A stretch of DNA of 64,000 nt, taken from positions 1 to 64,000 of the forward strand of contig NZ_JAGMUK010000005.1 in assembly GCF_019049245.1 (NCBI RefSeq), read 5' to 3'. Both the position numbers and the translations under genes were made by a program. Source of the stretch: Streptomyces sp. AC555_RSS877. Its GTDB lineage: Bacteria; Actinomycetota; Actinomycetes; Streptomycetales; Streptomycetaceae. The notes below the pieces were generated by a model. It did not search any database. It was not told the origin of the DNA and saw only the letters and a program-made list of their open reading frames with translations. Within the stretch, counting starts at the first letter, position 1. Each line of letters begins with the position of its first letter. Positions 61,841-64,000 of this stretch are shown one piece after another.

Positions 61841-63015
61841 ACGAGGTCCTGGTCGTCGGCGCCGGCCCCGTCGGCCTGTCCGCGGCCCTCGCGCTGCGGG
61901 CGCGCGGGCTGCCCGTCGTCCTCCTGGAGGCCGACCCCGAGGACCGCGAACGGCCGGGCAGCCGCGCCCTGTTCGTCCACCGGGAGACCCTGCGCCTGCT
62001 CGACGGGATGCGGCCGGGCCTCGCCGACGAGATCACCGCGTACGGGCGGACCTGGCAGACCCGGCGCACTGTCTACCGGGGTCGCGAGGTCTACTCCCGG
62101 ACTCACCCGCCCTCCCCGGGACTCCCGCCCTTCACCAGCCTGCGCCAGGTGGACACCGAACGCTTCCTGCGGGCCGCCTGCGAGCGGGCCGGGGTGGAGT
62201 TCGTGTGGGACGCCCGGGTGACGGACGTCCGCAGTACGGCGGCCGAGGTGCACCTGACCGCCGAGGACGGCCGGGTGTGGACCGCCGGGTACGCGGTCGC
62301 CGCCGACGGCGCCCGCTCCGCGCTCCGGCGCGGGCTGGACATCGCCATGGAGGGCAGCCACGGGGAGGGCTTCCACGTCGTCGTCGACATCGCCGACATC
62401 CCGGGCGCGGAACTGCCGTTGGAGCGGGTCTTCCACTACGAGCACCCGGGGGTGGGCGGCCGCAGTGTGATGCGGGTGCCGTTCACCGGAGGCTTCCAGA
62501 TCGACCTGCAGTGCCGGGACGACGACCGGCAGGAGGCGTACGGCAGCCCCGAGGCCGCACGCCGGTGGCTGCCCTCGGTCGTGGGCGACGGCTACGCCGA
62601 GCGGATCCTGTGGGTGTCGACGTACCGCTTCCTGCGCAAGGTCGCGGCCTCGTTCACCGATCCGCACGGGCGGGTGCTGCTCGTCGGGGAGGCGGCGCAT
62701 CTCTTCCCGCCGTTCGGGGCGCGCGGTATGAACAGCGGGATCGCGGACGCGGCGGCGGCGGCGAAGGCGGTCGCGGCGGGGACGGCGGAGGCGGTCGCCG
62801 ACTTCGCCGACGTGCGACGGGCGGCGGCCCTGTTCAACAGTGCGGCCGCCGGGGAGGCGCTGGACCATCTGCGCCCGCGACGGCGGATCGTCCGGGCCAG
62901 GCAACGGGCCGCGGCAGCACTCGCGCCGGTGCTGCCCTGGTGCGGATCGTGGCTGGAACACGCGCCGTACGGGCCGCGGGGCGGGGCGCCGGTGGCGGCC
63001 GGTGGCACGTACTGA
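61837..63015 (+). CDS. FAD-dependent aromatic monooxygenase
   Basis: A 392-residue flavoprotein hydroxylase of the PHBH/phenol hydroxylase class. The N-terminal Rossmann motif is VLVVGAGPVGLSAALAL. The second FAD motif usually reads GDAAH; here it is VGEAAHLFPPFGARGMNSGIADA, with Glu for Asp. The middle carries the conserved DGARSALR segment. NAD(P)H-dependent hydroxylation of the aryl product is likely, possibly ring or decarboxylative hydroxylation of aminobenzoate; this is inference. GTG 61837 overlaps the ligase stop. The aminotransferase frame begins 13 bases after its end with GAGGAGG. Confidence 0.85.
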   Translation: MNEVLVVGAGPVGLSAALALRARGLPVVLLEADPEDRERPGSRALFVHRETLRLLDGMRPGLADEITAYGRTWQTRRTVYRGREVYSRTHPPSPGLPPFTSLRQVDTERFLRAACERAGVEFVWDARVTDVRSTAAEVHLTAEDGRVWTAGYAVAADGARSALRRGLDIAMEGSHGEGFHVVVDIADIPGAELPLERVFHYEHPGVGGRSVMRVPFTGGFQIDLQCRDDDRQEAYGSPEAARRWLPSVVGDGYAERILWVSTYRFLRKVAASFTDPHGRVLLVGEAAHLFPPFGARGMNSGIADAAAAAKAVAAGTAEAVADFADVRRAAALFNSAAAGEALDHLRPRRRIVRARQRAAAALAPVLPWCGSWLEHAPYGPRGGAPVAAGGTY

Positions 63016-63028
63016 GGAGGGGTTCGCG

Positions 63029-63898
63029 GTGACACAACCGGCGATCGCGGAAGGGCTGTTGACATGGACACCGGGCGGTGGCCTGGTGGCGGCGCGGGGT
63101 GGGCCCGCGGCGGGGGCGGAGGCCGGCGAACGGCCGGCGGGCGGGGCCGAGGGACGGCCGGCGACCGCGGCCGGGATCGGTGGGCGGTTGCTCGTCGCCG
63201 ACTCCTGACTGGTGCGGGACGGCCGGGTGCGGGGCTTCGCGCGGCATCGGGAGCGGTTCCTGCGGGCGTGTTCCGAGTGCGGCGGGCCGCCGCCGCGTCG
63301 GCTCAGGGAGTTCTGGCAGGACATGACGGCGGCCCTGCCCCGAACGGGCGAATGGTTCCCCCGGGTCGAACTCAGCGCCGGCTCGATGGAGTTGCGGCTG
63401 CTGCTGCGGCACGCCCCGCCGCTCGGCTCCGAGGTGCGGGTGTGGGCGGCGGGGCAGTCAGATCCGCGGGCCGTGCCCCGCCGCAAGGGGCCCGACCTGG
63501 ACACCCTGGCCCGCATCCGGCGGCGGGCGTCCGACGCGGGTGCCGAGGAGGCGGTGCTGATCGCGCCGTCCGGTGTGGTGCTGGAGGCGGCCACTGCCAG
63601 CGTCCTGTGGTGGGAGGACGACACCCTGTGCCTGCCCCCGCCGCGGCTGCCCGTGCTGCCCGGAGTGACTGTCGGCCTCGTCCAGGAACGGGCCCAGCGC
63701 ACCGGCATCCGCGTCGCCCACCGCGAGCGGACCGTGGCCGAACTGGACGGCCGTGAGGTGTGGCTGGTCAACGCACTGCACGGAATCCGGCCCGTGACGG
63801 GCTGGACGGCCCGCCCGATGCGGGCGGCACCGGCGGTGCGGGAACCGGAATGGCGGACGTGGCTGGACGACGTCATGGAGCCGCTGCCGGAGATCTGA
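63029..63898 (+). pseudogene. ADC lyase-like class IV aminotransferase interrupted by in-frame TGA
   Basis: GTG 63029 follows GAGGAGG by eight bases and opens a frame that reads GGRLLVADS, meets TGA at 63206-63208, then continues in the same frame as LVRDGRVRGFARHRERF to a stop at 63898. Together this is one class IV PLP enzyme of about 288 residues: PRRKGPDLDTL (PLP lysine), ASDAGAEEAVLIAPSGVVLE, PGVTVGLVQE and WLVNALHGIRPVTGW. Related proteins have Trp where the stop lies (ADSWLV), so TGG became TGA by one change. GTG 63212 could restart translation but has no ribosome binding site. The intact protein would split aminodeoxychorismate into p-aminobenzoate and pyruvate. Sequencing error is also possible. 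After it, 63899-64000 shows no gene. Confidence 0.75.
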
Positions 63899-64000
63899 AT
63901 TCAGCTACCACTCATGGGTACGCCGGGGCGCTCCGCAATTTCTCGCGCGAAACGACCCGGCGCATTGAAAGCTGCCTCAATTCATTGTTTCCGAGTCGGC

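Overview
The window is chromosomal DNA from a Streptomyces-type actinomycete. Coding regions have very high GC with strong third-position bias, GTG starts are common, and many neighbouring genes overlap by 1-4 bases. Characteristic families include XRE/DUF5753 plus DUF397 plus an RsbW-like ATPase, a sdhCDAB operon, ECF sigma/anti-sigma pairs and a PGRP amidase with FG-GAP repeats. The gene content from about 9.9 to 54 kb resembles a conserved Streptomyces core region (sdh, dacA-like, dpr, trpS, glyA), interrupted by accessory insertions.

Layout. 0.3-3.9 kb: two tandem, paralogous ECF sigma/membrane anti-sigma-like pairs on the minus strand. 4.1-8.1 kb: a secreted peptidoglycan amidase flanked by two paralogous small proteins of unknown function. 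8.1-12.4 kb: small hypotheticals, a GH20 hexosaminidase and an OHCU-decarboxylase-like gene. 12.6-16 kb: the succinate dehydrogenase operon. 16-20 kb: a Uma2 protein, a WhiJ-like regulatory trio, a decayed integrase and a DUF4259 gene. 19.7-25.6 kb: an RHS/YD-repeat polymorphic toxin with a Hint domain, its candidate immunity gene, and an apparently missing N-terminus. 25.7-32 kb: a DUF4132 pair, a TetR-controlled three-gene operon with two visible palindromic operators, and a second Uma2. 32-40.4 kb: an MMPL exporter, a two-component system, an orphan solute-binding protein and a metallophosphoesterase. 40.4-47.2 kb: D-Ala-D-Ala carboxypeptidase, YihY, and a gene set (GtrA, UbiA/DPPR synthase, PAP2, DprE1, DprE2) matching the mycobacterial decaprenyl-phospho-arabinose pathway. 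47.3-54 kb: 2H phosphoesterase, trpS, a third sigma/anti-sigma pair with a duplicated promoter motif, glyA and rocD.

Right end (54-64 kb). Just past rocD lies a deletion scar that fuses the 3' fragments of two divergent genes. Beyond it starts what looks like a specialised-metabolite cluster: a DUF3050 (haem-oxygenase-like fold) protein, a membrane-anchored ABM-domain protein, a PabAB-type ADC synthase carrying a rare TTA codon, two AMP-forming acyl ligases, an FAD monooxygenase, and an ADC-lyase-like class IV aminotransferase interrupted by an in-frame TGA. Together they suggest formation and CoA activation of p-aminobenzoate or a close relative, followed by oxidation. The product is not identifiable from this window and the cluster probably continues past 64 kb.

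The most notable observations are this right-end cluster and its defects, the arabinose-donor pathway in a Streptomyces context with an alanine at the benzothiazinone-target cysteine of DprE1, the 5'-truncated RHS toxin, a 23-bp four-copy repeat after dprE2, and a matched pair of sigma-factor promoters that suggest autoregulation and leaderless starts. All family assignments come from reading motifs by eye; no database search was run.
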